Below, piece by piece: positions 50,650 through 60,500 of a stretch of 64,000 nucleotides of DNA. Numbering within the stretch: the stretch's first letter is position 1; every line of letters begins with the position of its first letter. The notes under the pieces were generated by a model. The model was not told where the DNA came from, did not search any database, and worked only from the letters and a program-made list of their open reading frames with translations. Position numbers and translations under genes: made by a program. Location of the stretch: positions 1,612,001 to 1,676,000 of the forward strand of contig NZ_CP119424.1 in the NCBI RefSeq assembly GCF_029223585.1. Direction: 5' to 3'. Source of the stretch: Photobacterium sp. DA100 (lineage in GTDB: Bacteria; Pseudomonadota; Gammaproteobacteria; Enterobacterales; Vibrionaceae).

Positions 50650-52809
50650 TTACATAACTTCAAATGAAGTCGACAATATTGTTTCTGAATTACTACCAAT
50701 ATATATATCTATAACACCCTTTTCATTTTCAAATTGGTTTCTCGCCCCGTAAAATGCTAATTGCTCCGGGGTCAACGTAAATTCAATTTTTTTGCTCTCT
50801 CCTGGCTCTAGGAATACTTTACTGAACCCTTTAAGCTCTTTGAGCGGGCGAGTTGTACTCCCTACTCGGCGATGGATATAGCACTGGACTGTTTCTGCAG
50901 CTGCAACATCACCTGTATTGGTAATAACAACGCTGACCTTTTGTTCACTCTCTGCTGACACGGCAGCTTGCTCAACAGCAGGTTGCCCATATTCAAACTG
51001 GCTGTAGCTCAAGCCAAAACCAAACGGGTAGAGCGGAGATTCACTCAAGTCTTTGTATGGCATGTAATCAAGGAAATCACGCTTCTTGCCAATTTGCTTA
51101 CGGCCGTAATACATCGGGATCTGGCCGGTTGAGCGTGGCACTGTCATTGGCAGCTTCCCGCTTGGTGAAACCTCACCAAATAAGATCCGTGCAACCGCAG
51201 TGCCTGTCTCTGTGCCCGACTGCCATGCATACAACAAAGCATCAGCGTATTGCTCTACGGCTGCAGATGGTACCGGGCGACCAGTACATTGAACAACGAC
51301 CAAGGGCTTGCCAGTGTTGCCAATCGCTTGGATAAGCTCTTCCTGACCGGCAGGCAGTGTCAACTCAGCAATATTGCGCGCTTCACCGGTACGGCGGTGA
51401 CTTTCGCCAATACACAATACCACCACATCGGCACGGTGAGCACACTCTACCATCTCGTCACTGAATGCCGCAGATTCTGTCAGCACTTCTGCCTCAGGGG
51501 CTACCTGGCGGATCCCTTCAACAATGCTGGTGACATCTTCAGCATCGCCATCAAGGCACCAAGAACCAAGGTGTTGGCGTTTTGAGTCTGCGTGAGGGCC
51601 AATAACCGCCACTTTGAGCTTGTCAGACGCCAGCAGCGGCAAAACACCCTCTTTATTTTTGAGCAAGACCATACTCTGCTCAGCCAACGCCAATGCCTTA
51701 TTGACATGCTCTGGATGGCGCAGGATCTGGCTATGAATACATGGGTCGACATAAGGGTGCTCGAATAAACCAGCACGAAATTTAGCGGTCAAAACGCGAG
51801 AAACCGCTTCGTCTAGCTGCTCAGTGCACTCCGGATAATCGGCAATAACCTTGGCAAGATGATCCTCATATGCCTCGTGGGTCATTGCCATATCGATGCC
51901 TGTTTCCAGCGCTTTCTTCGCCGCACCTTGGCCATCGGCCACGACACCGAAGTAAGCCAAATCAGCAATCGATCCCCAGTCACTGACCACCATGCCATCA
52001 AAAGCTTGCTCCTGCTTCAGCCAACCCTTAATAAGCGCCTGGGCAGATGTCGTTGGTGTTCCGCCCAAATCATTAAAGCCCGACATCAAGGTTGCCACAC
52101 CGGCCTTAACCGCGGCAGCAAAAGGAGGCAGATATACATTGTGAAGTGTATTGTCGGAGATCTCGGTCGTGTCGTAATCACGCCCGCCCTCGGCGGCTCC
52201 ATAGCCGATAAAATGCTTTGCACATGCCAAAAGTCGCCCAGGCTTGCTTGGATCGTCTCCCTGGAAGCCCTTAACAACAGCTTGGGCAAAACAAGAAGAT
52301 AAATATGGGTCTTCGCCACTACTCTCAATAATCCGCCCCCAGCGAGGATCACGGACAATGTCGAGCATAGGGGCAAAAGTCCAGTTAATACCTAGCGAAG
52401 CTGCTTCGCTCGATACCGCCTGATAGGCACTTTCTACCAATTCTGGGTTCCAAGAGGCCGCCTGGGCCAAAGGGATAGGCAACACCGTCGCCTGCCCATA
52501 AATAACATCCCTGGCAAAAATGACCGGGATCCCCAGCCGGCTCTGCTCAACAGCCGCGCGCTGGATTTCATTGATTTGTTCTGGGTTTACCGATTCACCC
52601 GGCGCATTGCCAGCCCAAGCCGTATCAGCAAGGATCCGCGAGCCCCAAAGACCATGGCGAACCTTATCAAGGTAACGCTCACGGTTGTCATCGTAATCAA
52701 GCATCGGTGACTGGCATAGCTGGCCGATTTTCTCGGCCAAGGTCATACGCGGCAAGAGATCCGCTACACGCTCCTGAACAGTAAGAGAAGCATTCTGATA
52801 TGGGTGCAT
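50650..52809 (-). CDS. GH3 beta-glucosidase
   Basis: A 719-residue GH3 enzyme without signal peptide. The N-terminal (beta/alpha)8 domain has the nucleophile Asp in GMVVSDWGSIADL, plus RDPRWGRIIESSGEDPYL and KHFIGYGAAEGGRDYD. The alpha/beta sandwich and the C-terminal FnIII-like domain (YPFGFGLSYSQFEY, LKELKGFSKVFLEPGE) follow. It would cleave beta-glucosides inside the cell; in the Listeria sophorooligosaccharide cluster the GH3 partner prefers beta-1,2 linkages. Its start overlaps the upstream stop (TAATG), so it is translationally coupled to the unknown protein and the transporter. Confidence 0.88.
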   Translation of the reverse strand: MHPYQNASLTVQERVADLLPRMTLAEKIGQLCQSPMLDYDDNRERYLDKVRHGLWGSRILADTAWAGNAPGESVNPEQINEIQRAAVEQSRLGIPVIFARDVIYGQATVLPIPLAQAASWNPELVESAYQAVSSEAASLGINWTFAPMLDIVRDPRWGRIIESSGEDPYLSSCFAQAVVKGFQGDDPSKPGRLLACAKHFIGYGAAEGGRDYDTTEISDNTLHNVYLPPFAAAVKAGVATLMSGFNDLGGTPTTSAQALIKGWLKQEQAFDGMVVSDWGSIADLAYFGVVADGQGAAKKALETGIDMAMTHEAYEDHLAKVIADYPECTEQLDEAVSRVLTAKFRAGLFEHPYVDPCIHSQILRHPEHVNKALALAEQSMVLLKNKEGVLPLLASDKLKVAVIGPHADSKRQHLGSWCLDGDAEDVTSIVEGIRQVAPEAEVLTESAAFSDEMVECAHRADVVVLCIGESHRRTGEARNIAELTLPAGQEELIQAIGNTGKPLVVVQCTGRPVPSAAVEQYADALLYAWQSGTETGTAVARILFGEVSPSGKLPMTVPRSTGQIPMYYGRKQIGKKRDFLDYMPYKDLSESPLYPFGFGLSYSQFEYGQPAVEQAAVSAESEQKVSVVITNTGDVAAAETVQCYIHRRVGSTTRPLKELKGFSKVFLEPGESKKIEFTLTPEQLAFYGARNQFENEKGVIDIYIGSNSETILSTSFEVM

Positions 52810-53342
52810 TAAGGTGTTTCCTTGTTTGCAGAACGTGTAACTACTTCAACCGATTGGCTATTGAGTGCATCTTTGTAAAAACGCGGGAAGGCTTCTTCCA
52901 GGAACTCCTGCATCTCGAGCGCCAGCTCCATCTCACCTTGCTGCTCTGCACGGCTCAGAAGCTCTAGGGCCGCTTCTGGGACATAACGCATATCCAGCTC
53001 GACGTAGATTTCAATAAACAGCAGCAGCTCTTCGTTGGTTAGCTCTGGCAGCATTTGGGGTGCCAGTTGTTTGGCCTCAAAGTAAAACGCTGGTTTTGGC
53101 CCCAACAAGGCATTCTCCCACGTTTCAATCACCTGCTGATAACCACCCAGATAGGCTTCATCACGGCGCAACTCGAGTTTATTCATCCCTTTGAGGGCAA
53201 TCATATAATTGCCTTCGGCTTTCTGTTGCTCGGCGAAATCAAAATAGTCGGACGACATGTTATAGGTCTTAACCCAAGCAACGGAAAAAGCCGTTAAAAT
53301 CAAAACTGACAATATAGATAGCTTTAAAAGTGTCTTTTTCAT
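52809..53342 (-). CDS. Small membrane-anchored helical protein of unknown function
   Basis: A 177-residue protein not recognised by name. An N-terminal signal or anchor (MKKTLLKLSILSVLILTAFSVAWV) is followed by about 150 residues of amphipathic helices rich in Glu, Leu and Ala (FAEQQKAEGNYMIALKGMNKLELRR, ALELLSRAEQQGEMELALEMQEFLEEAF). The helix pairs look TPR-like. It is fixed in the operon by stop/start overlaps on both sides, between MalG-like permease and GH3. It may dock on the ABC transporter or act in the periplasm. Confidence 0.65.
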   Translation of the reverse strand: MKKTLLKLSILSVLILTAFSVAWVKTYNMSSDYFDFAEQQKAEGNYMIALKGMNKLELRRDEAYLGGYQQVIETWENALLGPKPAFYFEAKQLAPQMLPELTNEELLLFIEIYVELDMRYVPEAALELLSRAEQQGEMELALEMQEFLEEAFPRFYKDALNSQSVEVVTRSANKETP

Positions 53343-54163
53343 TATTTCACTCCCACCCCAGTGAAGGCTTTAATGAAGTTCTTCTGCAGGCAGAAGAAGA
53401 CAATCACAACAGGAATTGCAATCATGGTGGTCATTGCCCACAGCTGTTCCAAGTTAGTTGACGGTATTTCAGCCTTGAAGTTGTAGAGCGCCAGCTGCAG
53501 TGTCATCAGCGAATCATCCCGAACATAAAGCAGTGGTCCCATAAAGTCGTTCCACGCTCCCATGAAGGTTAGGATCCCCACTGTAGCCAATGCCGGACGC
53601 ATCATAGGCAAGACGATTCGGGTGAAAATGCGGAACTCACCGGCGCCGTCAATACGCGCCGCTTCCAGGTACGCATTATCAATTTGCTTCATGAACTGAA
53701 CCAGAAGGAAAATGTTATACGCACTGATGGCACCTGGAATGATCAATACACGGTAAGTGTTAATCCAGTTCCACTCATACATCATGATGTAGGTCGGAAT
53801 GGTAAACAGTATTGCCGGAATCATCATTGAACCCAGAATCAGCTTTAACCAGAACTCACGGCCAGGCAGATTTGTTTTCACAATGGCATAGGCAACCATT
53901 GATGAGAACAGCGTATTGAGAAACGTCACTGACACCGAAATAAAGATAGTATTGAAGAATACCCGCCCTAAATTTACCGTCTCGAAGACTTTCAAATAAC
54001 CGCTGAATGATAGGCTCGTTGGCAGAGAGTTAGGCGAGTGCAAAATCTCCGGCCCAGTCTTGAACGAGTTCATAATCATATAAAAGAACGGATAAATCAC
54101 TAGCAGGCTTGCGATGATAAGTGCTCCGTAAATCAACGCATCCTTTTTCATTTTACTGCTCAT
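53342..54163 (-). CDS. ABC sugar transporter permease, MalG type
   Basis: A 273-residue CUT1-family permease with six TM segments. The EAA loop that contacts the ATPase is EAARIDGAGEFRIFTRIVLPMMRPALATVGI. It starts in a 4-base overlap with the MalF-type gene (ATGA). It imports gluco-oligosaccharides with the partner permease, the binding protein and the 60924-62042 ATPase. Confidence 0.88.
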   Translation of the reverse strand: MSSKMKKDALIYGALIIASLLVIYPFFYMIMNSFKTGPEILHSPNSLPTSLSFSGYLKVFETVNLGRVFFNTIFISVSVTFLNTLFSSMVAYAIVKTNLPGREFWLKLILGSMMIPAILFTIPTYIMMYEWNWINTYRVLIIPGAISAYNIFLLVQFMKQIDNAYLEAARIDGAGEFRIFTRIVLPMMRPALATVGILTFMGAWNDFMGPLLYVRDDSLMTLQLALYNFKAEIPSTNLEQLWAMTTMIAIPVVIVFFCLQKNFIKAFTGVGVK

Positions 54164-55041
54164 TCATCTGCTCCTTTGCTGGTAATTTTCAATTGCATAA
54201 TCGTTAGCAGGTAAATAACGAGTGCCAGCATCAGGCCAATCGTTGAAGCCTCACCCATCTTCATTTGCTCAAAACCGGTCTGGTAGAGGTAAAGCACTGG
54301 TGTCAATGCTGACTGGTAAGGACCGCCGCTTAGATCGAAGTTCATGAAGACCTCGATAAACATCTGCAAACCATTGATGATATTGATCGTCATAACAAAG
54401 ATGATCTGAGGTTTAAGCATCGGCAGGGTGATTTTGCGTACCTTCCGCCACCATGAAGCGCCATCAATGTCAGCCGCTTCAAATAGGGATTTATCAATAC
54501 TGGCAATACCGCCCAGGAAGATGATCATCTGCACACCAAACCATTTCCATGCGCTAAAGACGGCGATGACAGGCATAGGCAGCCACTGCTCAAACTTCCA
54601 AAACACCGGCTCAGCCAACATGTTGGCATTGACCATGACATTCTGAACCGGGCCTGTTGGGCTTGAGACAAACTCAAAGATGATCATGGCAACAGTAATT
54701 GAGGTGATCACCGGAATAAACATGATGGTACGGAACAGGCTTGAGCACCATTTAATTTCATTCAATAGTAGTGCCAGACCCAACCCCATGATGAAACTCA
54801 ATAAAACGAAAATCACCTGGTTAAATACCACATTGAATAATGACTTCCAGAATAAGTGGTCCGATACCACACTTACCCAGTTATAGAAGCCAACAAAACG
54901 GGTATTTTCCGGAGTTAGGATATTCACATCCAAAAAACTACTTTCAAAAGAAAGGTAAAATGGGTAAAGCAAAAAGACAAGGAAGTACACTATCCAAGGT
55001 GCGAGAAATATATATCCCACACCGACATTTTTCAGCTTCAT
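54160..55041 (-). CDS. ABC sugar transporter permease, MalF type
   Basis: A 293-residue CUT1 permease with the EAA loop FEAADIDGASWWRKVRKITLPMLKPQIIFV. It lacks the long periplasmic domain of E. coli MalF. It follows the binding-protein gene by 51 bases and overlaps the MalG-type gene. Confidence 0.88.
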   Translation of the reverse strand: MKLKNVGVGYIFLAPWIVYFLVFLLYPFYLSFESSFLDVNILTPENTRFVGFYNWVSVVSDHLFWKSLFNVVFNQVIFVLLSFIMGLGLALLLNEIKWCSSLFRTIMFIPVITSITVAMIIFEFVSSPTGPVQNVMVNANMLAEPVFWKFEQWLPMPVIAVFSAWKWFGVQMIIFLGGIASIDKSLFEAADIDGASWWRKVRKITLPMLKPQIIFVMTINIINGLQMFIEVFMNFDLSGGPYQSALTPVLYLYQTGFEQMKMGEASTIGLMLALVIYLLTIMQLKITSKGADE

Positions 55042-55092
55042 AATAGAACCTTATTTCAGATAATAATTAAAGAAAGAATGAATTATGGTTAT

Positions 55093-56334
55093 TTATTTTC
55101 TCAACACCTTTCTTGCTTTTTCCCCTGCTTCAATAACAGCATCTTCAGGCGATATGGATTTTCTCAGTACAACTTGTGAATATTGATCCAGAATAATATT
55201 GGCTACATCAGAAACTTGGGCAAACGGCTCACTGCTCAAACTATATTGCAGCTGTTCAACAAATGGTTTGACATCATCTTGCTGGTAATATTCACGGTCA
55301 CTCAGTGATTTCAACACCGGTAATTGCGCAAGGGCCACGTTTGCTTTGTGGTTCAACTCATCTTCCATCAGCAGTTGTACAAATTCCCAACCTAATAGCT
55401 CTTTCTCTTCTGTACTCTTGAACAACATCAAGGCACGGCCATCAAGTGTTGAGTAGGAAGTATCACCAAGGTTCCGAGTCGGAATAGGTGCAACACCGAT
55501 ATCCTTGCCAATCATCATTGGCCTGTCCGCTGCCTCAGGGAAGTTAGCCTTCCAGCCAAAGCCAAATTGCGGCCACATTCCGATAGTCCGAGAGAAGAAG
55601 CTTTTCTCCATGGTCATAGGAGCAAACTGCTGGGCTTTCTTCATCGTTGCCAAGAACTCTGCCATGTTCGCTTCAGGTCGGTCAAACACCGGGTTAGTAC
55701 CAAAACGGTTCAGCAGCTGGTACTCACCGCCATTGAAGTTGTAGTACATCTGCGCCAGCATATTCCAGTACCAACTACCGGTGGACAGTACCTCATTCCA
55801 GGCAACAGTGCCGTAAACAGGGCTTCCATCAGCTCTTGCTGGCAACTGGCTGATTTTCTCTGCTGCGAACAAGAACTCATCCCAAGTGCGTGGCGGCTGA
55901 TCAGGGTCAAGGCCAGCTTCACGGAACAGCTCTTTGTTGTAAATCATTAATTGTGTGGTGGCGTTCCACGGGATGTAATAGGTTCGGCCATAGTTTTTGC
56001 GCAAAAACAAAGGGTCGATGCGCTCAATCAACTCATCATAGCCTTCAAACTGGTCAAAGTAGACCAAACGCCCCATCTTGGCATATCGGGCTGGCTGGTA
56101 ACCAAATACCCCTGCATAAACATCTGGCAAGTCACCCGCGGCAATCCGGGTATCGAGGTTTTCATCGTTGGTAAGCACGACACGCACCCCGGGATGCCGT
56201 TTCTGGAATTCAGGGATGACTTCTTGTCGCATGAAATCCATGTAATTTCCCACTGGAGTCATGATTTCCAATTGGGTAGCGGCAACAGCTTGGCTGCCAA
56301 GTAGCATCAATAATCCACACAACCACTTTTTCAT
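55093..56334 (-). CDS. Extracellular sugar-binding protein, ABC CUT1 family
   Basis: A 413-residue periplasmic protein. The signal peptide is MKKWLCGLLMLLGSQAVAA; it lacks a lipobox, as expected in a Gram-negative. Family 1 landmarks are VIPEFQKRHPGVRVVLTN, LPDVYAG, YYIPWNATTQLMIYNKELFREAGLDPDQPPRTWDEF and a WYWNM(L)AQMYYNFNGGEY segment. The aromatic residues suit oligosaccharide binding. The operon suggests beta-1,2-gluco-oligosaccharides. It starts 12 bases after the LacI stop. Confidence 0.87.
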   Translation of the reverse strand: MKKWLCGLLMLLGSQAVAATQLEIMTPVGNYMDFMRQEVIPEFQKRHPGVRVVLTNDENLDTRIAAGDLPDVYAGVFGYQPARYAKMGRLVYFDQFEGYDELIERIDPLFLRKNYGRTYYIPWNATTQLMIYNKELFREAGLDPDQPPRTWDEFLFAAEKISQLPARADGSPVYGTVAWNEVLSTGSWYWNMLAQMYYNFNGGEYQLLNRFGTNPVFDRPEANMAEFLATMKKAQQFAPMTMEKSFFSRTIGMWPQFGFGWKANFPEAADRPMMIGKDIGVAPIPTRNLGDTSYSTLDGRALMLFKSTEEKELLGWEFVQLLMEDELNHKANVALAQLPVLKSLSDREYYQQDDVKPFVEQLQYSLSSEPFAQVSDVANIILDQYSQVVLRKSISPEDAVIEAGEKARKVLRK

Positions 56335-56346
56335 ATAAACAACCTT

Positions 56347-57330
56347 TTACAAGGTATCCCTTGTGATCATTTTAGTTGGCAGCATTCTTAAATCTTCTGG
56401 CTCTTTACCGTTCATCGCTTCAAACAGAGTTTCTGCCGCGATTTGACCCATTTCGTGCTTTTGATGGGAGACGGTTGTTAGCCCAGGCATAATCAACTCC
56501 GCCAAGCGGATATTATCAAAGCCAACGACTTTCATCTCTTCCGGAATATTAATTCCGTATTCATTAGCCGCTCGGATAATACCAATAGCCATCTCATCAT
56601 TGGCAGAAAATATTGCTGAAGGTGTTTTCCCCGATGCCAACATATCTTTCATTTGTTGATATGCTGTCTTTTCAGTAAAGTCCGATGAAATTAATAAATT
56701 GCTGTCAAAACCAATTTTATAATAACCTAATGCAGCGATATAACCTTCAAGCCTTTTTTGATTGTCATAGGCATCTTCCGGGCCACCAAAAAAGTGTACG
56801 TCTTTACAGCCGGCTGCAATTAGTGCCTTCGTTGCAGAAAAAGCGCCACCAAAGTTATCGATCAAAATATTGTATATATGCGGTGCAGATATTTCCCGGT
56901 CTAACACCACCAGCGGCAAATCTTTGCTGGCTGTCGCCTTGAGGAACTCATCATCAAGGGAGTTAGTCAGGACAATCGCACCATCGACCATGTTGTCACG
57001 CAGGTATTTATATGCCGTTGAGTTCTCATCTCCGTAAGAACTACAGGCCACCAAGTCATACCCTTGCTGGTGCACAATTTGCTCAATACCCCGGACCAGT
57101 TCACTATATACCGGACCAAACCACGAGTTGAAAAACAGACCTATGGCTTTGGTTTTCTTTTGTTTTAATAACTTGGCGTTGCTATTTGCAACGTAATTCA
57201 TTTCGTTTGCTACCTTGAGCACGCGATCTCGGGTTTCTTCACTGATCCGTTCACTGCCGTTAATGGCATAAGAGACAGTCGATATAGAGACATTGGCTTT
57301 TTTAGCCACATCTTTAATCGTTATTTTCAC
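56347..57330 (-). CDS. LacI-family transcriptional repressor
   Basis: A 327-residue regulator. The LacI HTH and hinge read ITIKDVAKKANVSISTVSYAINGSERISEETRDRVLKVANEMNYVAN at the N-terminus. The periplasmic-binding-like sensor domain follows (GLFFNSWFGPVYSELVRGIEQ, VVGFDNIRLAEL). The start is GTG 57330 with AAAGGAGATGA upstream; a TTG at 57348 is less likely. GAAACGTTTC-type sites at 57382, 62062 and 62511 are its expected operators. It is embedded between GH94 and the transporter genes. The inducer is probably sophorose or a glucose derivative. Confidence 0.88.
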   Translation of the reverse strand: MKITIKDVAKKANVSISTVSYAINGSERISEETRDRVLKVANEMNYVANSNAKLLKQKKTKAIGLFFNSWFGPVYSELVRGIEQIVHQQGYDLVACSSYGDENSTAYKYLRDNMVDGAIVLTNSLDDEFLKATASKDLPLVVLDREISAPHIYNILIDNFGGAFSATKALIAAGCKDVHFFGGPEDAYDNQKRLEGYIAALGYYKIGFDSNLLISSDFTEKTAYQQMKDMLASGKTPSAIFSANDEMAIGIIRAANEYGINIPEEMKVVGFDNIRLAELIMPGLTTVSHQKHEMGQIAAETLFEAMNGKEPEDLRMLPTKMITRDTL

Positions 57331-57381
57331 TCTCTCATCTCCTTTCAATCATTTCCCATCCAAACAGTGGATAGCGCTGTT

Positions 57382-57391
57382 GAAACGATTC
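57382..57391. promoter_or_regulatory. LacI-type operator upstream of lacI
   Basis: GAAACGATTC is a one-mismatch version of GAAACGTTTC, 52 bases before the lacI start. It suggests autoregulation or an internal promoter for the lacI-transporter part of the operon. Confidence 0.5.
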
Positions 57392-57432
57392 TATCAATTT
57401 ACGGCAAGAAGCTAAATAAGAACCCCGAAGAT

Positions 57433-57494
57433 CGGCCTAGTTTTTGACATCGCGCAGCTTATTTCGTCGAAATCAACCACTAGGCCGAGGCCTA
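57433..57494. repeat. Nested inverted repeats between GH94 and lacI
   Basis: CGGCCTAGT (57433) and ACTAGGCCG (57479) are perfect 9-bp arms. A second hairpin, TAGGCC-GA-GGCCTA (57481-57494), competes for the same arm, and ATTTCG/CGAAAT lies in the loop. The alternative pairing suggests an attenuator, terminator or mRNA-processing element just after the GH94 stop. Confidence 0.45.
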
Positions 57495-57502
57495 AATCGC
57501 TG

Positions 57503-60500
57503 TTACAAAGTGACAATCAAGGTGTTGTTTGTTTCTAGAAGCTTATCTTTCAATAGCTTACTAGAGATAACTGCACCACCAGTACGGTAACGGTTTGATG
57601 CCAGTTCAAATGGCAGCGTTTCACCATTCAGTTCGATAGATTTCGGTGTGTACTCGCCCTGGTAAGGTTGAATGACAATATTCACCGGACGGCCATACAA
57701 ACGGAACTCAAGCGATACTTCACCTTGGTCACGGTCGATAACCGGGTCAAGGATCAAATCTTGCTGGTCATAACGAATACCCAATACGCTAGCGATAACC
57801 TGGTTGATGTAGATACCAGGGCCGCTAGAGTAAATACGCCACCCACCTTTCACCTCGACTTCGCCGTTCATCACTTTATCCATGGCACCATATGCCTGGT
57901 AACGATCATTGAAACGGGCATCCGAGCTAGAGAAGTAAGCGTTAGACTGACGCAGTGCCGCATTCGGTACTGAAGACTCAATACCCATAGGTACGATCTT
58001 GAACAGGTTTTCGAACACAGACTTGGCACGGCCCATCTTACAAAGCGCTTCGATAAAGCGAATGTGTGCGTGGCAGTACTGCAGGCCCACTTCACGACCT
58101 AGGTTAGCGGCAAGCTCGGCACGCTTGAAGTAAGTCTGCTGGCCAGCTTTGTACTCGGCCATCTTGTCCATCAGACGTACACCATCTGGGTATACCAGCT
58201 TCTCTTCGATCATGGCTAGGTGCGACTCAGCCATTTCTGGCGAGAAGGTTTCAGAAATGATAGATCGGCTTGCCGGCAGCAGGCGGTGCTTGATACCTGT
58301 TTTCTTGTCGGCTGGATGCAGCAAGTACTCGATCTCTTCGACGTCGCCCTGCTCGTCGCGGGCAAAGTGGATAAAGCCTGCGATGGTTTCGTCTTTGATC
58401 AGGTAAGCATGGTAGTCACGCTCCATGTTCTCTGTCAGCTCAATCAATTGGCCGACGAACTCAGCGTACTGGGTATTGCCAGACAACGCCGTTGTCATTG
58501 TCTTCATTGCTTGCAAAGTCAATGGGGTGGTCCAGCCACTCACCATATTTTCGCGCAAAGACTGATTGGCCGGCTGAAGGGTGTCATCCCAGTCACCATC
58601 GCCATAGCAGGACAGGAAAGTACCAGGAACAAGGTTGTCGACAATGTGTTTCACCTGGCGCTGAACATGCTGGAACAGAGTGAAGGTTTCATCGGTAAAG
58701 CCAAATTGCTTATCAATACTGGTAAACGGCAGTTGGGTTTCAAGAATTTCAACATTGCCCGTTGCAGTAATGTAGTCCGCCAGTGCTTTCAGAGGCCATA
58801 CCACGATATCGCCGTGGGCTTCTTCCTGCTGGATAGTGGCATAGTTGTCGAACATGAACCACTGAGGCCAAGTACCTGTTTCTTGGTACTGGTGGCTGTA
58901 GATAGTCTTCAGCAGATCTTCAACCTTGGTGTACTCATGCATAGCCATGAAGAACTCGAATGGTCCTTGTGAGACATCGCGAGTACCCCATGCGGCACCC
59001 GAGTACTGCTCCAGGCCATGTGGTGTGCTGTAGTGAACCAGCGCATTGTGCGAGAACCACTGCATCACATCATTCAGTTTCTGGCCGCTCTCTTCGTTGT
59101 GGCTAAACTTGATCGCAAAATCATTGACCAAGGCGTTTTGGTTGTCTTGGTAATTGGCTGTTTCAGCTGCAAAGTCCAGTACATCACCTTGGGTGTCAGC
59201 ACCGTTGAATACACCACCAAAGCTAATTTGTGCAGATTGTTCAACCTTACCTTTTAGCAATAGGTATTGAACAGAGCCGGTTTCTTCATCGGTGATCAGT
59301 TCCGCTTCTGCCAGTTCGGCACTAGGAGTAATGGTAAACTGCAGCTCAGGGCTTTTCGCGGCAATCAGCTCATCATCACCTTTGACCACAAAGCCTTTTT
59401 CACTATGGGCAACATTCACTTTGCCAGTATTTTCGTTATTACCAAACACCAACTGATGAGAAACGATCACTTCTAGAGGTTGTGCCAAGTTTTCTGTGGT
59501 GATGTTCAATTGGATTGCTGGGGATGCTGCGCTGCTAAATGAAGTCACAACAATATAGCCAGCCTGGTATTTATAGATCCAGCGTGAGAAGTTCAAGCCG
59601 ACTTCATAGGCAGATGGCATTGCCAGCACGTTGAAGCGATCGTCCTCTTTAACCCAGATACGCTGGCCACTGTGCTTGAACTGGTTCAACGAATTACGGT
59701 TAACACCCAACAGCTTGTTGAATGAGGTATTACCAAGAGTTAGCTGAGAGTTGAACACACCAAAAATATGGTGCGTTGAGCTCATGATTGGCTGGTTGCA
59801 ATCGTGGTTGTTGCCCGATGCCACAACATGGCCCGTGGCACGCTCAAGGTACTTCTCTTTCTCTTGCAGAGTAACGTAATGGTTTTCACCGTAGAAGAAA
59901 GAAAGCAATTCACCATCTTTCTCATCATTGAAGCGACGCGCATTTGGGGCACAGAAAAAGTGCTCTAGCTCTGCTGTTGATAGCGGCTCACCAGTGATCA
60001 CACCAGAGTTGAATTGCTCTACATTATCCAGGGCAACAAGTTCGGCACCTGCGAAATCAGTTACCACGTAAGCTTGCTTAACTGTGTCTAGCGCCAAAGG
60101 CTGCTTGACGTTGGCATTTGGGCAATTGCCTTGGTAAACACCGTAAAATACCGTACTTTCGCTTTGTCCTTTCGCAAGGGTAACTTCCGCAGTCTGCAGG
60201 GCAATGTAGCCCATTTCATACTGGTATTTCTCATTGGCCAGCTGTGGCTTCTGCAGTACGGACAGTTGTTCATTGACTTTGTACTCAGCACCGAAGAACT
60301 GGTAACCATCTGTGCTGTAAGCAACAACAGGGCTGAATGAGCCAATTTGAATCAATGGATTGCCTGTACTTTGCGGCAGGTTTTGGCGGCTACACATCAC
60401 ATAGCCAGCATCATCGGTATTGAATACTTCATGATCCAGGTACTGACAGCAGTAGGCTTCGTTGGTTTTGACCGCACCTTCGTCAGCCAACGCTACATCC

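Noticed and set aside
58220..58972. A 250-codon plus-strand ORF inside GH94
   Set aside because: It lies opposite the catalytic domain of the phosphorylase; length is explained by codon bias of the real gene.
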